NCBI GenBank assembly: GCA_947460385.1
Contig: CANHGT010000008.1
Span: 1 to 32,800 of the forward strand
From: Alphaproteobacteria bacterium
Lineage (GTDB): Bacteria; Pseudomonadota; Alphaproteobacteria; WRAU01; Hepatincolaceae
Direction of reading: 5' to 3'
DNA length: 32,800 nucleotides
The position numbers and the translations under genes were made by a program. Below, in pieces: positions 7,576 through 15,498 of this stretch (the first letter of the stretch is position 1; every line of letters starts with the position of its first letter). The notes beneath the pieces are model-generated. The model was given only the letters and a program-made list of their open reading frames with translations, made no database searches and was not told the origin of the DNA.

Positions 7576-9060
7576 TTAACCTCGTGCAATAATAGTTAAA
7601 TTTAAAATATGTAAAGTTAAAGTATAAATAACGCCGGGGTAAATGGTTAGGATTATATTACACAATACAATACAGGCAATAACTATGTTCATAAATAATG
7701 GTATTTTATTATTTGTATATTCAAAGGTATTTGGAATGCTTCTATCCCATAAAATTTTTATAATTTTCCAAGCATAAAAGAATGAAAGAACTGATGCTAG
7801 CATTACGGCAATAGCTAAAAACCAATAAGTTGAATGAAAAGATGAAACAATTAAATATAATTTACCCCAAAAGCCTGATGTAGCAGGTATTCCAGCCAAA
7901 GATAGCAGTAAAAATACCATGGCAAAAAATGTAAATGGAGCTTTTCTAGATAAACCTGCTAAGTCTGATAAGTTAGTGCTGTTAAATTGAAATAATAAAT
8001 TACCAACACATAAAAACAAACCTGTTTTCACAAGAGCATGGCTTAAAATAATGAAAAGAGAAGCATTAATACTATCAGGATTTAAAATACCAATTCCTAA
8101 CATAATAAAGCCTACTTGTGAAAGAGATGAAAAAGCTAATAGCATTTTTATATTATCTTGTTTTATAGCAATAAATCCATACACAAACATCGAGCATACA
8201 GATAACACAATAATTAAATTTAATAAACTTGTTAGATCTATACTGTTTGCTCTACCAACCATAATAATTATAATTTTTAAAAACATATAAATACTAACCT
8301 TGCTGGCTGTTCCTGCTAAAAATGCTGAAACAACAGATGGTGCAGTTGAGTAAGATTTAGGCAACCACCAAGCTAAAGGAAATATTGCAATTTTAATTAA
8401 TATTCCAGCACTAAGAAGTGTAATCGCTAGTACAAACAAAGGGTTTACAGGAGCATCAATCATTGCTGTAATTAAGCTCTCTATATTCAATGTGCCGAAC
8501 ATCATATATAAAACGCCTATGCCAAAAACATAGAATGATGCCGAAACAGTTCCAATAATTAAATAATTAAATGAAGCTAATGTTGATTCCTTATTTTTAG
8601 CTAATGCAATTAAAATATAAGTAGTTAGTGATGATATTTCAAGAAAAACGAATAAATTAAAAGCATCGTTAGTTATTAGTATGCCTAAGCTACCTACAAA
8701 AGTAAGTAAAAACATAGAATAAAATAAATAAGTTTTTTCTTTACCTATTTCTTTAACAATAGCATTTTTAGCCCAAATAATACTCAGTAGAGCAATTACC
8801 GAGACAATAACGATAAAAAATAAGTTTAATAAATCTATTTTATATTCAATGCCAACAGGGGGTAAGAAATTACCAAAATAATAAGATACAGGCTTTAAAT
8901 TAAAAGTAAACAATATAAAAATACTTATTGCTGTAATTATCAATGTTGTTAAAACAGAAATAATCCAAGATAAAAAATTGTTTCTAATAAAAATAATAAT
9001 TAATGCCATAAATAGGGGGATACCAACTATTAGGGGTAGTAAAAAATCAAAAGGATACAT
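7576..9060 (-). CDS. mnhD: Na+/H+ antiporter subunit D (MnhD/MrpD)
   Basis: Pumping subunit of the Mrp antiporter in the inner membrane. The 494-aa length is typical of MrpD. Visible ion-path residues are Glu141 (VFLEISSLTTY), Lys223 (LIKIAIFPLAWWLPKSY), Lys254 (AGTASKVSIYMF) and Lys345 (SHALVKTGLFL). The order C-D is the usual Mrp order, and the gap to mnhC is only 2 bases. It is the first of three consecutive D-like genes, and the one that best fits true MrpD by position and motifs. Confidence 0.92.
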   Translation of the reverse strand: MYPFDFLLPLIVGIPLFMALIIIFIRNNFLSWIISVLTTLIITAISIFILFTFNLKPVSYYFGNFLPPVGIEYKIDLLNLFFIVIVSVIALLSIIWAKNAIVKEIGKEKTYLFYSMFLLTFVGSLGILITNDAFNLFVFLEISSLTTYILIALAKNKESTLASFNYLIIGTVSASFYVFGIGVLYMMFGTLNIESLITAMIDAPVNPLFVLAITLLSAGILIKIAIFPLAWWLPKSYSTAPSVVSAFLAGTASKVSIYMFLKIIIIMVGRANSIDLTSLLNLIIVLSVCSMFVYGFIAIKQDNIKMLLAFSSLSQVGFIMLGIGILNPDSINASLFIILSHALVKTGLFLCVGNLLFQFNSTNLSDLAGLSRKAPFTFFAMVFLLLSLAGIPATSGFWGKLYLIVSSFHSTYWFLAIAVMLASVLSFFYAWKIIKILWDRSIPNTFEYTNNKIPLFMNIVIACIVLCNIILTIYPGVIYTLTLHILNLTIIARG

Positions 9061-9062
9061 AA

Positions 9063-9440
9063 TTATTTAGCCTCATCGTTGATTTTAATAATTTCACTTT
9101 CATCTAATGTTCCGTAATTCTGATAAATACGATACATTAAAGCACAAGCAAGAGATGTTGTAGCAATTCCAACAACAATAGCAGTAAGCATTAACACATG
9201 AGGCAATGGATTAGAATAGGTTTCTTGTAGTTTAGGATTATATATTGGTGGCAAAGCCCCATCTATTTTAGCAATAATAATATAAAAAACTATTATACCG
9301 CCTTGTAATAAATTTAAGCCTAGCACTTTCTTGATTAGATTTTTATTGGTAATAATAACGTATAAACCTACCACTATCATTATAAAAGCTACTATATAAG
9401 GATAATTTTGCACAGCAATATTTATTTTATCTGAAAGCAT
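9063..9440 (-). CDS. mnhC: Na+/H+ antiporter subunit C (MnhC/MrpC, NuoK-like)
   Basis: Small NuoK-related membrane subunit of the Mrp complex, 125 aa with three hydrophobic helices. The family block VLGLNLLQGGIIVFYI lies at about 39-54, and PLPHVLMLTAIVVGIATTSLACAL holds the conserved polar positions of the last helix. It follows the fused MnhB by 26 bases and precedes mnhD by 2, the canonical B-C-D order. Confidence 0.93.
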   Translation of the reverse strand: MLSDKINIAVQNYPYIVAFIMIVVGLYVIITNKNLIKKVLGLNLLQGGIIVFYIIIAKIDGALPPIYNPKLQETYSNPLPHVLMLTAIVVGIATTSLACALMYRIYQNYGTLDESEIIKINDEAK

Positions 9441-9466
9441 TTTTTTTCTCTTATTTTTTAATACAT

Positions 9467-10468
9467 TTAGATTTGGTCTAACTTCCTATAAAACTCTTTA
9501 ATGATAATAGCCATAGCTGCAAAAACAGTAAGACCTACCCCAAGCTCTATAGCAAACAGACCATAATGATATGAATGATCCATCTTTAACCCTAACATAT
9601 AGTAGTCTAAAAAACTACCACCTAAAAATAGAGTTAAGAAGCCCACACCTGCATAAATCATTACTCCTCCTGCAAGTATCAATAACATTGCATGGCTAGA
9701 AAGAAAAATATTACTGTAGTTGGTTCCATAAACTAAATTCATTAAGATATAAATGCTAGCTAAAATAATTCCTGCTTGAAAGCCTCCACCTGGTCCATAA
9801 TCTCCATGAAATTGTACATAAAAGGCATACAAGAATAGCAGTGGTAATAAATCAAATAAAGCTGAAGTTATTACAAATTCTTTTTTAGGTTTTTGATCTA
9901 GCACAGGTTGTTTTAAAGTTTCTTTATGTAGTAAACCATAAACTCCAATGGCAGCTATAAATACTACAGTTGTTTCCCCCAGTGTATCGAATCCTCTAAA
10001 GCTACCAAGTATCATAGTTACAATGTTTGGAACTTTATATATTTCATAGCTAGATTGAACATATGCTTTATATAAGGCATTATTAACAGGGCTATTAATA
10101 TCTCCATAAACAGGCATATAAGCCAATGATTCTAAAAATATATAACTTAATCCAAGCATTAAAATACCAAAAAGTATTTTATGGGATATGCTCATTATAT
10201 ATTTTGTAGTTTTTTTAGTGCTACTGTTAATGTCATAAGACTTAGTTAAATGAATTATAATTAAAAATAATGCAGTTGATACCCCCGCACCTACTGCAGC
10301 TTCTGTAATTGCTACATCTACTGCATCTAACAGCAAATAAAACCAAGCACAAATAAAGGATATAAATCCTGTAGCCATAACTAACTTAAATAAATCTTCA
10401 ATAAATATAATGCTTATAACAATAATTGCTAACATTATAATAGATAAAGCTATAACGATATCAATCAT
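9467..10468 (-). CDS. mnhB: MrpA C-terminal (MbhD/MbhE-like) domains fused to MnhB
   Basis: A 333-aa fusion. Residues 1-80 resemble the DUF4040/MbhD domain (DAVDVAITEAAVGAGVSTAL). A middle part resembles MbhE (GSFRGFDTLGETTVVFIAAIG, near 160-180). The last 150 residues are a standard MnhB domain (FVQFHG-type segment followed by GPGGGFQAGIILA). In textbook Mrp systems the first two domains are the C-terminal end of the giant MrpA; here they sit on MrpB. I chose the ATG at 10468, which follows GGAG and overlaps the mnhG stop in an ATGATTGA arrangement. An upstream ATG at 10483 would add five residues. Part of the eight-gene antiporter operon. Confidence 0.88.
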   Translation of the reverse strand: MIDIVIALSIIMLAIIVISIIFIEDLFKLVMATGFISFICAWFYLLLDAVDVAITEAAVGAGVSTALFLIIIHLTKSYDINSSTKKTTKYIMSISHKILFGILMLGLSYIFLESLAYMPVYGDINSPVNNALYKAYVQSSYEIYKVPNIVTMILGSFRGFDTLGETTVVFIAAIGVYGLLHKETLKQPVLDQKPKKEFVITSALFDLLPLLFLYAFYVQFHGDYGPGGGFQAGIILASIYILMNLVYGTNYSNIFLSSHAMLLILAGGVMIYAGVGFLTLFLGGSFLDYYMLGLKMDHSYHYGLFAIELGVGLTVFAAMAIIIKEFYRKLDQI

Positions 10469-10790
10469 TATTTTTTTCTCCATTAAATTCTTTAAATACT
10501 TTTTTTTGTGTTCTTAAGGCTATTTGCATTAATGCGTAACAAATTGGTGCAGACATTAAGATAAATAGAATAGCCATAAGCATAATTTTAATAGAAACTA
10601 AAGCAAAACCACTTTTAATTGCTAAGCCTAAACAAATACAAAATATTCCCCCTGTATCTATTAATCCTGCTGCATGGGCTTTCATTATAATGTTTGGCAG
10701 ACGAATCATTCCTAATACTCCTACGCAACAAAAGAAGAGTCCTGCTATAATAAAAAAACCAGAAATAATTTCTATAATTATATTAAACAT
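10461..10790 (-). CDS. mnhG: Na+/H+ antiporter subunit G (MnhG/MrpG)
   Basis: Small membrane subunit of 109 aa. The FCCVGVLGMIRLPNIIMKAHA stretch around 20-40 corresponds to the MrpG signature (G-x-x-x-L-R-x-P-D-x-x-x-x-x-H-A), and three helices follow. The ATG at 10790 gives the usual MrpG N terminus and overlaps the mnhF stop by 8 bases (ATGTTTAA); an ATG at 10802 would add four residues. It ends in TGA, which helps show that UGA is a stop here. It overlaps the next gene by 8 bases. Confidence 0.91.
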   Translation of the reverse strand: MFNIIIEIISGFFIIAGLFFCCVGVLGMIRLPNIIMKAHAAGLIDTGGIFCICLGLAIKSGFALVSIKIMLMAILFILMSAPICYALMQIALRTQKKVFKEFNGEKNND

Positions 10791-11046
10791 CTTTCTTACC
10801 ATTTAGTTGAAAATATTTACGGGTAGCAATAATGGAAACATAGCTAATTACCACATATAGTAGTGCTATATCTATGTATTCGGGCTTATTGATGTAATAA
10901 CAATATAAAGCAATAATTATTACAACTAAAGAGTTAAAAGTATTTGCTATTTGAATTTGCAAGGTTATATCTTTATATTTCATAAATAATATAAGTAAAA
11001 CTAACATTAAGAAAGATATTATTAGCATTGAAATAAAGATCACCAT
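10783..11046 (-). CDS. mnhF: Na+/H+ antiporter subunit F (MnhF/MrpF)
   Basis: An 87-aa protein with three hydrophobic helices. The size, the position between mnhE and mnhG, and the final helix IDIALLYVVISYVSIIATRKY (MrpF has D-x-A-L-x-x-A-L-x-x-F-x-x-T) identify it as MrpF. Sequence conservation is modest, so context carries much of the call. It starts 6 bases after the mnhE stop. Confidence 0.87.
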   Translation of the reverse strand: MVIFISMLIISFLMLVLLILFMKYKDITLQIQIANTFNSLVVIIIALYCYYINKPEYIDIALLYVVISYVSIIATRKYFQLNGKKDV

Positions 11047-11052
11047 GATTTT

Positions 11053-11526
11053 TTAATCTCCACTGTTATTTTTGTTTTCTAATTTTTTCACTCGGTTTAA
11101 TAAGTCGTTGCTTAGCATTCCATCTTCTACATTTTCATCTATTACATGCACTAAAAGATAGTCATCTTTTGCATCTAAAGTTATAGATCCGGGTGTTAAA
11201 GTAATAGAATTAGAAAAAGTAGTAACTAAAGACTTGCTTTGTAAGTTATGTGGAACTTTTATAATTTTACCTTTATGCTTATTTTGTAACACTAATTTAG
11301 CCACATTAATATCAGATACGAAAATTTCTTTGATAATGTATGGTAAATATTTAAGAAATTCTATAGTGTTAATAGAAAAAGTAAAAGGGTAACAGAACAC
11401 TCTTTTAGCTTTTTTCATAAATAAAGGTATGAATAACAATGCAATGATGCCGGGAATAAGTGGGAGTGCTGTAAAATAACCTGAAAGAGCTAACCAAATA
11501 GCTAGTAGAGTAACAAATAAGATCAT
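11053..11526 (-). CDS. mnhE: Na+/H+ antiporter subunit E (MnhE/MrpE)
   Basis: First gene of the Mrp operon, 157 aa. N-terminal membrane helices are followed by a cytoplasmic domain with the MrpE signature SLVTTFSNSITLTPGSITLDAKDDYLLVHVID at about 103-134. A GAGGT ribosome-binding site lies 8 bases before the ATG. The full operon reads E-F-G-B-C-D-D-D. In other bacteria the complex exchanges Na+ or K+ for H+ and supports pH and salt tolerance. Confidence 0.93.
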   Translation of the reverse strand: MILFVTLLAIWLALSGYFTALPLIPGIIALLFIPLFMKKAKRVFCYPFTFSINTIEFLKYLPYIIKEIFVSDINVAKLVLQNKHKGKIIKVPHNLQSKSLVTTFSNSITLTPGSITLDAKDDYLLVHVIDENVEDGMLSNDLLNRVKKLENKNNSGD

Positions 11527-11564
11527 TTATTAATACCTCATATATTTTTACCATATTGTAGTAT

Positions 11565-11592
11565 ATTATATTTTTTTTTGATATAAAACAAC
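11565..11592 (-). promoter_or_regulatory. Weak candidate promoter for the Mrp operon
   Basis: Minus-strand GTTGTT (11592-11587), 16-nt spacer containing a run of nine A, then TATAAT (11570-11565), about 40 bases before the mnhE ATG. The -35 is poor. It is back to back with the promoter of the ABC-F gene. Confidence 0.3.
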
Positions 11593-11611
11593 TTTTTTTA
11601 AAAATGATTTG

Positions 11612-11640
11612 TTGTAAAAAGAGTGTGCATGTACTAATAT
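11612..11640 (+). promoter_or_regulatory. Candidate promoter for the ABC-F gene
   Basis: TTGTAA (11612-11617), 17-nt spacer, TAATAT (11635-11640), 28 bases ahead of the ATG at 11669. Both boxes match the sigma70 consensus at 4 of 6. It sits in the 142-base divergent gap with mnhE. Confidence 0.4.
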
Positions 11641-11668
11641 AAGGTATTATTTTAATTGGAGTAGATAG

Positions 11669-13570
11669 ATGTTATTATTTTTAGTTAGCAATGTATATAA
11701 GGAGTTTGGTGGAAGTACCATATTTAGAGATGTAAACTTTAACATTAATATACAAGATAAAATTGGCTTAGTTGGTAGCAACGGAGCGGGTAAGTCTACC
11801 TTAATTAAAATGATACTGGGCGAAATAGATATAGATGTAAACCCAGCCACCAAAATTATGGGAACAATCACTCCTAATAAAGATATGACTATTGGTTATT
11901 TGTCGCAACACAGTGTTTTAGATGACACAAAAATTGTTTTTTTAGAAGTGTTTCCAAACAAAGAGTTACAAGATATTTACCAGCAGTTATATGTAATTAA
12001 TGAAAAAATTACTATGGGTGAGCATGATGATGAACTTTTCAGCACCTTAGTTGATTTAACCAACACTTATCAAGAGTTAGATGGTTACAACATTGAGGCA
12101 AGCATTAAAAAAACTTTAAAAGGCTTAGACTTCAGTGAAGAACTTTGGTATAAAGAAATATCTAGTTTGTCGGGTGGGCAGAAAACCATAATTTCTTTAG
12201 CAAAAATTTTATTACAATCGCCCGATGTTTTAATTTTAGATGAACCAACAAATCATTTAGACTTATACGCAATTGAATGGCTTGAAGGATTTTTAAGAGA
12301 CTATAAAAAGGCTGTAGTATTAATATCACATGATACTTATTTTTTAGACCAAATTGTCAATAGAACATTTGAAATTGAAAATAAAAAAGTTAATTTATAT
12401 AAGGGTAATTATACCGATTATCAAATTCAAAAAGAAATATATCTATCAGGGGCGTTAAAAGCTTTTGATTTAGAACAAGATAAAATTAAAAAATTAGAAG
12501 AGTTTGTTCTAAAATACAAAGCAGGGCAGAAGTCTAAACAAGCTAGGGGTCGCCAAAAACTTTTAGAAAATATGGATAAAATGGATAATCCACTTATTAA
12601 GAAAAAAGAATTACGTTTAAAATTCACCGTAGACAAAGAAAGTGCCAAAAAAGTGTTAGAGGTGAATCATTTAAGTAAATCTTTTGGTGAAAAACTGCTT
12701 TTTCAAAATATTAGCTTTGAAGTTTTTAAAGGCAATAGAATAGGGATAATAGGGAGAAATGGGGTTGGTAAATCTACCATCTTAAAAATTATTTTAGGGC
12801 TTGAAACAGCTAATGAGGGCGAAGTTATTTTAGGTGATAATTTGAAAATTGGATATTTTTCCCAGCATCACAATGATTTAGACTTATCAAACAGCGTGCT
12901 AGGTGAAATTTATGATAATTTTGATATAACAGAAGGTGAAGCAAGATCGCTATGTGGGCAAATGCTTTTTTCCCAAGATGATGTCTTTAAAAAGCTAAAA
13001 ACTTTAAGTGGTGGAGAGAGGGCAAGAGTAGCTTTTCTTAAATTGCTACTTAGTAAGCCAAACTTTATGATTTTAGATGAACCAACCAACCATTTAGATA
13101 TTGAAACCAAAGATATTCTTTTAGATGCCCTAGTAGACTACAAGGGAACCATGCTTGTTATATCCCATGACCGTTATTTTTTAGATGAAATAATAGAAAA
13201 AATATATGTGCTTGAAACCAAAAAAATTACAGAATTTAATGGTAATTACAGCGAGTATAAGCAACAGATATCACAAAAAACTGTTGTAATTAATAAACCA
13301 ATTGATAAAAGCAGTATGAGTAGTGAATTAAAAAAAGAAATTAATGACTTAGAGCGTCAGTACAGTAAGTTACAAAGTAATTTAGAAAAACTAGCCCGAG
13401 ATGAAAGTAAGCTACAGCAAGAATACACAGATGCAGGAGCTGAAAACAATTTAGAGTTGTTGGTAAAAGTTGAGGCTAAAATTAAAAAGCTCGAAGATAA
13501 TTTCATTAAATTATCTGAAGAAAGCGATAGCATAATGGCACTTATTAATAGTAAAAAGGCAGGGTGGTAG
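11669..13570 (+). CDS. ABC-F family ATPase (Uup/YheS type)
   Basis: Soluble twin-ATPase of 633 aa with no membrane segments. First Walker A GSNGAGKST is at 36-44, first signature LSGGQ at 167-171, and then LILDEPTNHLD. Second Walker A GRNGVGKST is at 362-370, second signature LSGGE at 446-450, and again LDEPTNHLD. A charged linker between the two cassettes (about 265-325) matches the ABC-F P-site tRNA interaction region. The last 80 residues form a coiled coil (KKEINDLERQYSKLQSNLEK), as in Uup and YheS. ABC-F proteins act on ribosomes. A GGAG site precedes the ATG. The next gene is coupled to it. A scar of a second copy lies at 15499-15603. Confidence 0.93.
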   Translation: MLLFLVSNVYKEFGGSTIFRDVNFNINIQDKIGLVGSNGAGKSTLIKMILGEIDIDVNPATKIMGTITPNKDMTIGYLSQHSVLDDTKIVFLEVFPNKELQDIYQQLYVINEKITMGEHDDELFSTLVDLTNTYQELDGYNIEASIKKTLKGLDFSEELWYKEISSLSGGQKTIISLAKILLQSPDVLILDEPTNHLDLYAIEWLEGFLRDYKKAVVLISHDTYFLDQIVNRTFEIENKKVNLYKGNYTDYQIQKEIYLSGALKAFDLEQDKIKKLEEFVLKYKAGQKSKQARGRQKLLENMDKMDNPLIKKKELRLKFTVDKESAKKVLEVNHLSKSFGEKLLFQNISFEVFKGNRIGIIGRNGVGKSTILKIILGLETANEGEVILGDNLKIGYFSQHHNDLDLSNSVLGEIYDNFDITEGEARSLCGQMLFSQDDVFKKLKTLSGGERARVAFLKLLLSKPNFMILDEPTNHLDIETKDILLDALVDYKGTMLVISHDRYFLDEIIEKIYVLETKKITEFNGNYSEYKQQISQKTVVINKPIDKSSMSSELKKEINDLERQYSKLQSNLEKLARDESKLQQEYTDAGAENNLELLVKVEAKIKKLEDNFIKLSEESDSIMALINSKKAGW

Positions 13571-13578
13571 GAGCTTAT

Positions 13579-14190
13579 ATGCAAGATTTAACAGGATTTG
13601 CCCAGATATTAAAGGATACGGGGGTTAGTGATTTTGCAAAAGACTTAATTGGTTATGTTATAGGCGATAAACTTAGTGTTAAAAGAGCAATGAATTTATC
13701 TAAAATAATTACAAATGCTAATGTAGATAACAATGGCGTAGCTTTATTAAATGATAAATATAAGGTTAATTTTATAAACAATGCGTCTTTAGAAGATGAT
13801 GCTGATATGCAAGAGTTATGGAGCAACCTATTACATAATTCAGTAGCAAACAAAGATAGTAATGTAACTTATCTAAATATTCTTAAAGAGCTAGATGTGG
13901 TTAGTGCAAAAATATTTAATAAAATTTACAGTACTGAGGTACACAAAATGCACGAACTTTCTCCCTTAGATTTTTATGACTTTGGTTGTAATAACAATAA
14001 CATAGTATCAGAATTTGATAATTTAGGAAGATTGAGATTAGTAAGGATTGATAATCCTGTTAGTATTAATGGGATTAAACCTAACAGACCTCATGCGATG
14101 CAACTTATAAAAGAGCGTAATACCTACTATTTGAAAACCGATTTAGGTTTTGCCATGTATAAGCATCTTAATAGACTTCCTATACAATAA
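13579..14190 (+). CDS. DUF4393/Abi-alpha-like protein, function unknown
   Basis: A 203-aa soluble protein starting at the ATG at 13579. Its TAGGAG ribosome-binding site (13568-13573) begins with the stop codon of the ABC-F gene, so the two are translationally coupled; an in-frame GTG at 13564 is less likely. The core NFINNASLEDDADMQELWSN (start about 66) with LLHNSV and then NILKELDVVSAKIFNKI resembles the DUF4393 (Abi_alpha) pattern of E-E-x-x-x-L-Q-E-L-W-A-N-L-L followed by I-L-x-x-L-x-x-x-E-A-K-I. DUF2806 has a similar helix and cannot be excluded. The end, YYLKTDLGFAMYKHLNR, could be a small winged-helix-like segment. Function unknown; a defence role is only suggested by the family name. 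Confidence 0.7.
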   Translation: MQDLTGFAQILKDTGVSDFAKDLIGYVIGDKLSVKRAMNLSKIITNANVDNNGVALLNDKYKVNFINNASLEDDADMQELWSNLLHNSVANKDSNVTYLNILKELDVVSAKIFNKIYSTEVHKMHELSPLDFYDFGCNNNNIVSEFDNLGRLRLVRIDNPVSINGIKPNRPHAMQLIKERNTYYLKTDLGFAMYKHLNRLPIQ

Positions 14191-14209
14191 TTGAACTATA
14201 TAGTATAGG
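14179..14209. promoter_or_regulatory. Operator-like dyad before the toxin-antitoxin remnant
   Basis: Perfect inverted repeat CCTATAC (14179-14185) / GTATAGG (14203-14209) with the 10-base palindrome ACTATATAGT (14195-14204) inside it, 20 bases before the antitoxin ATG. Toxin-antitoxin operons of the YefM/Phd class are autoregulated at such sites. No clear -35 box was found. Confidence 0.4.
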
Positions 14210-14229
14210 TAATTTATGAGGAGAATAGA

Positions 14230-14481
14230 ATGAAAGTATGAAATTATAGCAAAGCTAGGGGGAATTTAGCTTCAGTTATAGATGATGTAGTAAATAATTA
14301 TGAAACTATAATTATTACTAAAAATGAAAAATCAGCGGTTGTTATATCTTTAAGTGAATATAATTCTTGGAAAGAAACAGCCTATTTAATGCAATCTGTA
14401 AATAATGCTAAGCGTCTTTTAACCGCAGTAGCTAGTATGAACGAGGGTCATATTAGTAATAAGGAACTGCTAGATGACTAA
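14230..14481 (+). pseudogene. Phd/YefM-family antitoxin with premature TGA at codon 4
   Basis: With the TGA at 14239-14241 read through, the frame encodes 83 residues: MKV, a stop, then NYSKARGNLASVIDDVV, then IIITKNEKSAVVISLSEYNSW and a C-terminal LLDD. This is the Phd/YefM fold pattern (N-Y-S-x-A-R-x-N-L, a basic middle, V-V-I-S-L-x-E-Y-x-S). A strong GAGGAG site precedes the ATG at 14230, so the true start is clear and the TGA falls inside the gene. No in-frame downstream start exists before the DNA-binding part. The end overlaps the toxin frame (ATGACTAA), as in intact pairs. Probably dead: a single G-to-A change in a TGG codon would explain it. Confidence 0.8.
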
Positions 14482-14575
14482 TATTAGTTTTACATTAGGT
14501 GCTTGGGAAGATTATTTATATTGGCAACCAAACGATAATCAAGTAATTATAATTCAATGTAGATACCATTATTAA
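14474..14575 (+). pseudogene. YoeB/Txe-family toxin with internal deletion
   Basis: The 33-residue frame begins MTNISFTLGAWEDYLYWQ, which matches the YoeB N terminus (x-x-x-W-D-D-Y-L-Y-W-Q), and ends IIQCRYHY, which matches the YoeB C terminus (CRYHY). About 50 middle residues of the usual ~84 are missing, and the junction falls near 14537-14545 with the reading frame kept. YoeB is a ribosome-dependent mRNA endonuclease; this remnant cannot fold as one. The start overlaps the antitoxin stop by 8 bases, the normal coupling of such pairs. Confidence 0.85.
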
Positions 14576-14592
14576 TTATAAAGTATAATAAA

Positions 14593-15420
14593 TTATATCT
14601 CCCTTAAAACACTTGTAATTCCTTTACAATAAGGCTCTTTTAATACACTATGCCACATTTCTTTGGCTAAAGGGTCTGCATTACTAACAAGAAAGCCTTT
14701 GCCCGCATTTTTTAGCATTGGGAAGTCATTAAAACTATCACCAAAAGCAAAAGTATTATTTTTTATTACATTAATATTATTACAAAGAAAAGATAGTGCC
14801 TCATCTTTTCCACAACAAATAGGCATAAATTCTACATCAAAAGAGTTTTCAGGATCTCCTGCTGAAACATTACATTTGGTAAAAGAAGTTTTAATAGAAT
14901 ATTTGTGTGCTATTTCTTCAATTTTTTGGAAATCATTATCTATATTGCTAGTAATTTTATAATAAAAACTATCTTTATACACACCTTGATAATCATCTGT
15001 TTGTCTTACTAAATTAATATTATTATCTTGAATTAGCTTTAATAAAGTAGTAACATTTTCTTTTTTATAGCCAGATTGCATAATTCGCTTATGCCAAGAT
15101 TTAGAAGGTACTAAGGTACCATCTTTTACCCAATAAAGCTCACTTCCTAAGCTAGCACATATAAAATGCACAGACACAGCCATATAATTTGTAGATTTTT
15201 TAATAACAGAATTAATATTACTACCTGTTATTAAGCCTATTACTATACCTTTGTTTATTCCCTCAGAAGCCATGAAATGTTCAAGCTCTTTTACACCACC
15301 TAATGATTTATTTTTTTCAGCAAAAGGAATATAAGTTTCGTCCATATCACTACATACTAAATATTTTGCTACACTTGGATATAAAAACTCTTTGCATGGC
15401 ATTTTATTTAAAGAATTCAT
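14593..15420 (-). CDS. HAD-IIB phosphatase, NtdB-like sugar phosphatase
   Basis: A 275-aa soluble hydrolase with all four HAD motifs: DMDET at 25-29 (nucleophile Asp25, acid Asp27), LITGSN with Thr65, Lys205 in CCGKDEA, and FGDSFNDFPML with Asp228 and Asp232. From memory it shares much with Bacillus NtdB (kanosamine-6-phosphate phosphatase): D-E-T-Y, a CNVSAGDPENSFDVEFMP block at 183-200, and the KGIT segment near the end. The broader family (S6PP-like) includes sucrose- and mannosylglycerate-phosphate phosphatases, so the substrate is unknown; no ntdA or ntdC neighbours are present. A strong AGGTGA site precedes the ATG. It is a single gene with its own promoter, convergent with the toxin-antitoxin remnant. 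Confidence 0.85.
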   Translation of the reverse strand: MNSLNKMPCKEFLYPSVAKYLVCSDMDETYIPFAEKNKSLGGVKELEHFMASEGINKGIVIGLITGSNINSVIKKSTNYMAVSVHFICASLGSELYWVKDGTLVPSKSWHKRIMQSGYKKENVTTLLKLIQDNNINLVRQTDDYQGVYKDSFYYKITSNIDNDFQKIEEIAHKYSIKTSFTKCNVSAGDPENSFDVEFMPICCGKDEALSFLCNNINVIKNNTFAFGDSFNDFPMLKNAGKGFLVSNADPLAKEMWHSVLKEPYCKGITSVLREI

Positions 15421-15453
15421 AAATCACCTCAAGTTCCATTGTTTTTAACACTA

Positions 15454-15482
15454 ATTAAACAATATCAAGCTTTTTAAATCAA
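15454..15482 (-). promoter_or_regulatory. Promoter of the HAD phosphatase gene
   Basis: Minus-strand TTGATT (15482-15477), 17-nt spacer, TTTAAT (15459-15454), 33 bases ahead of the ATG at 15420. The -35 matches 4 of 6 and the -10 matches 5 of 6. Confidence 0.5.
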
Positions 15483-15498
15483 GTCAAGACTGATTTTT

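Noticed and set aside
14239-14241. UGA read as tryptophan (alternative genetic code)
   Set aside because: The conserved genes in the window, such as recJ, rpsB, lpxC and cdsA, contain no in-frame TGA, and mnhG ends in TGA at the expected place. The antitoxin TGA is a nonsense change.
14593-15420. A kanosamine (ntd) biosynthesis cluster
   Set aside because: Only the phosphatase-like gene is present; no ntdA- or ntdC-like gene lies nearby.
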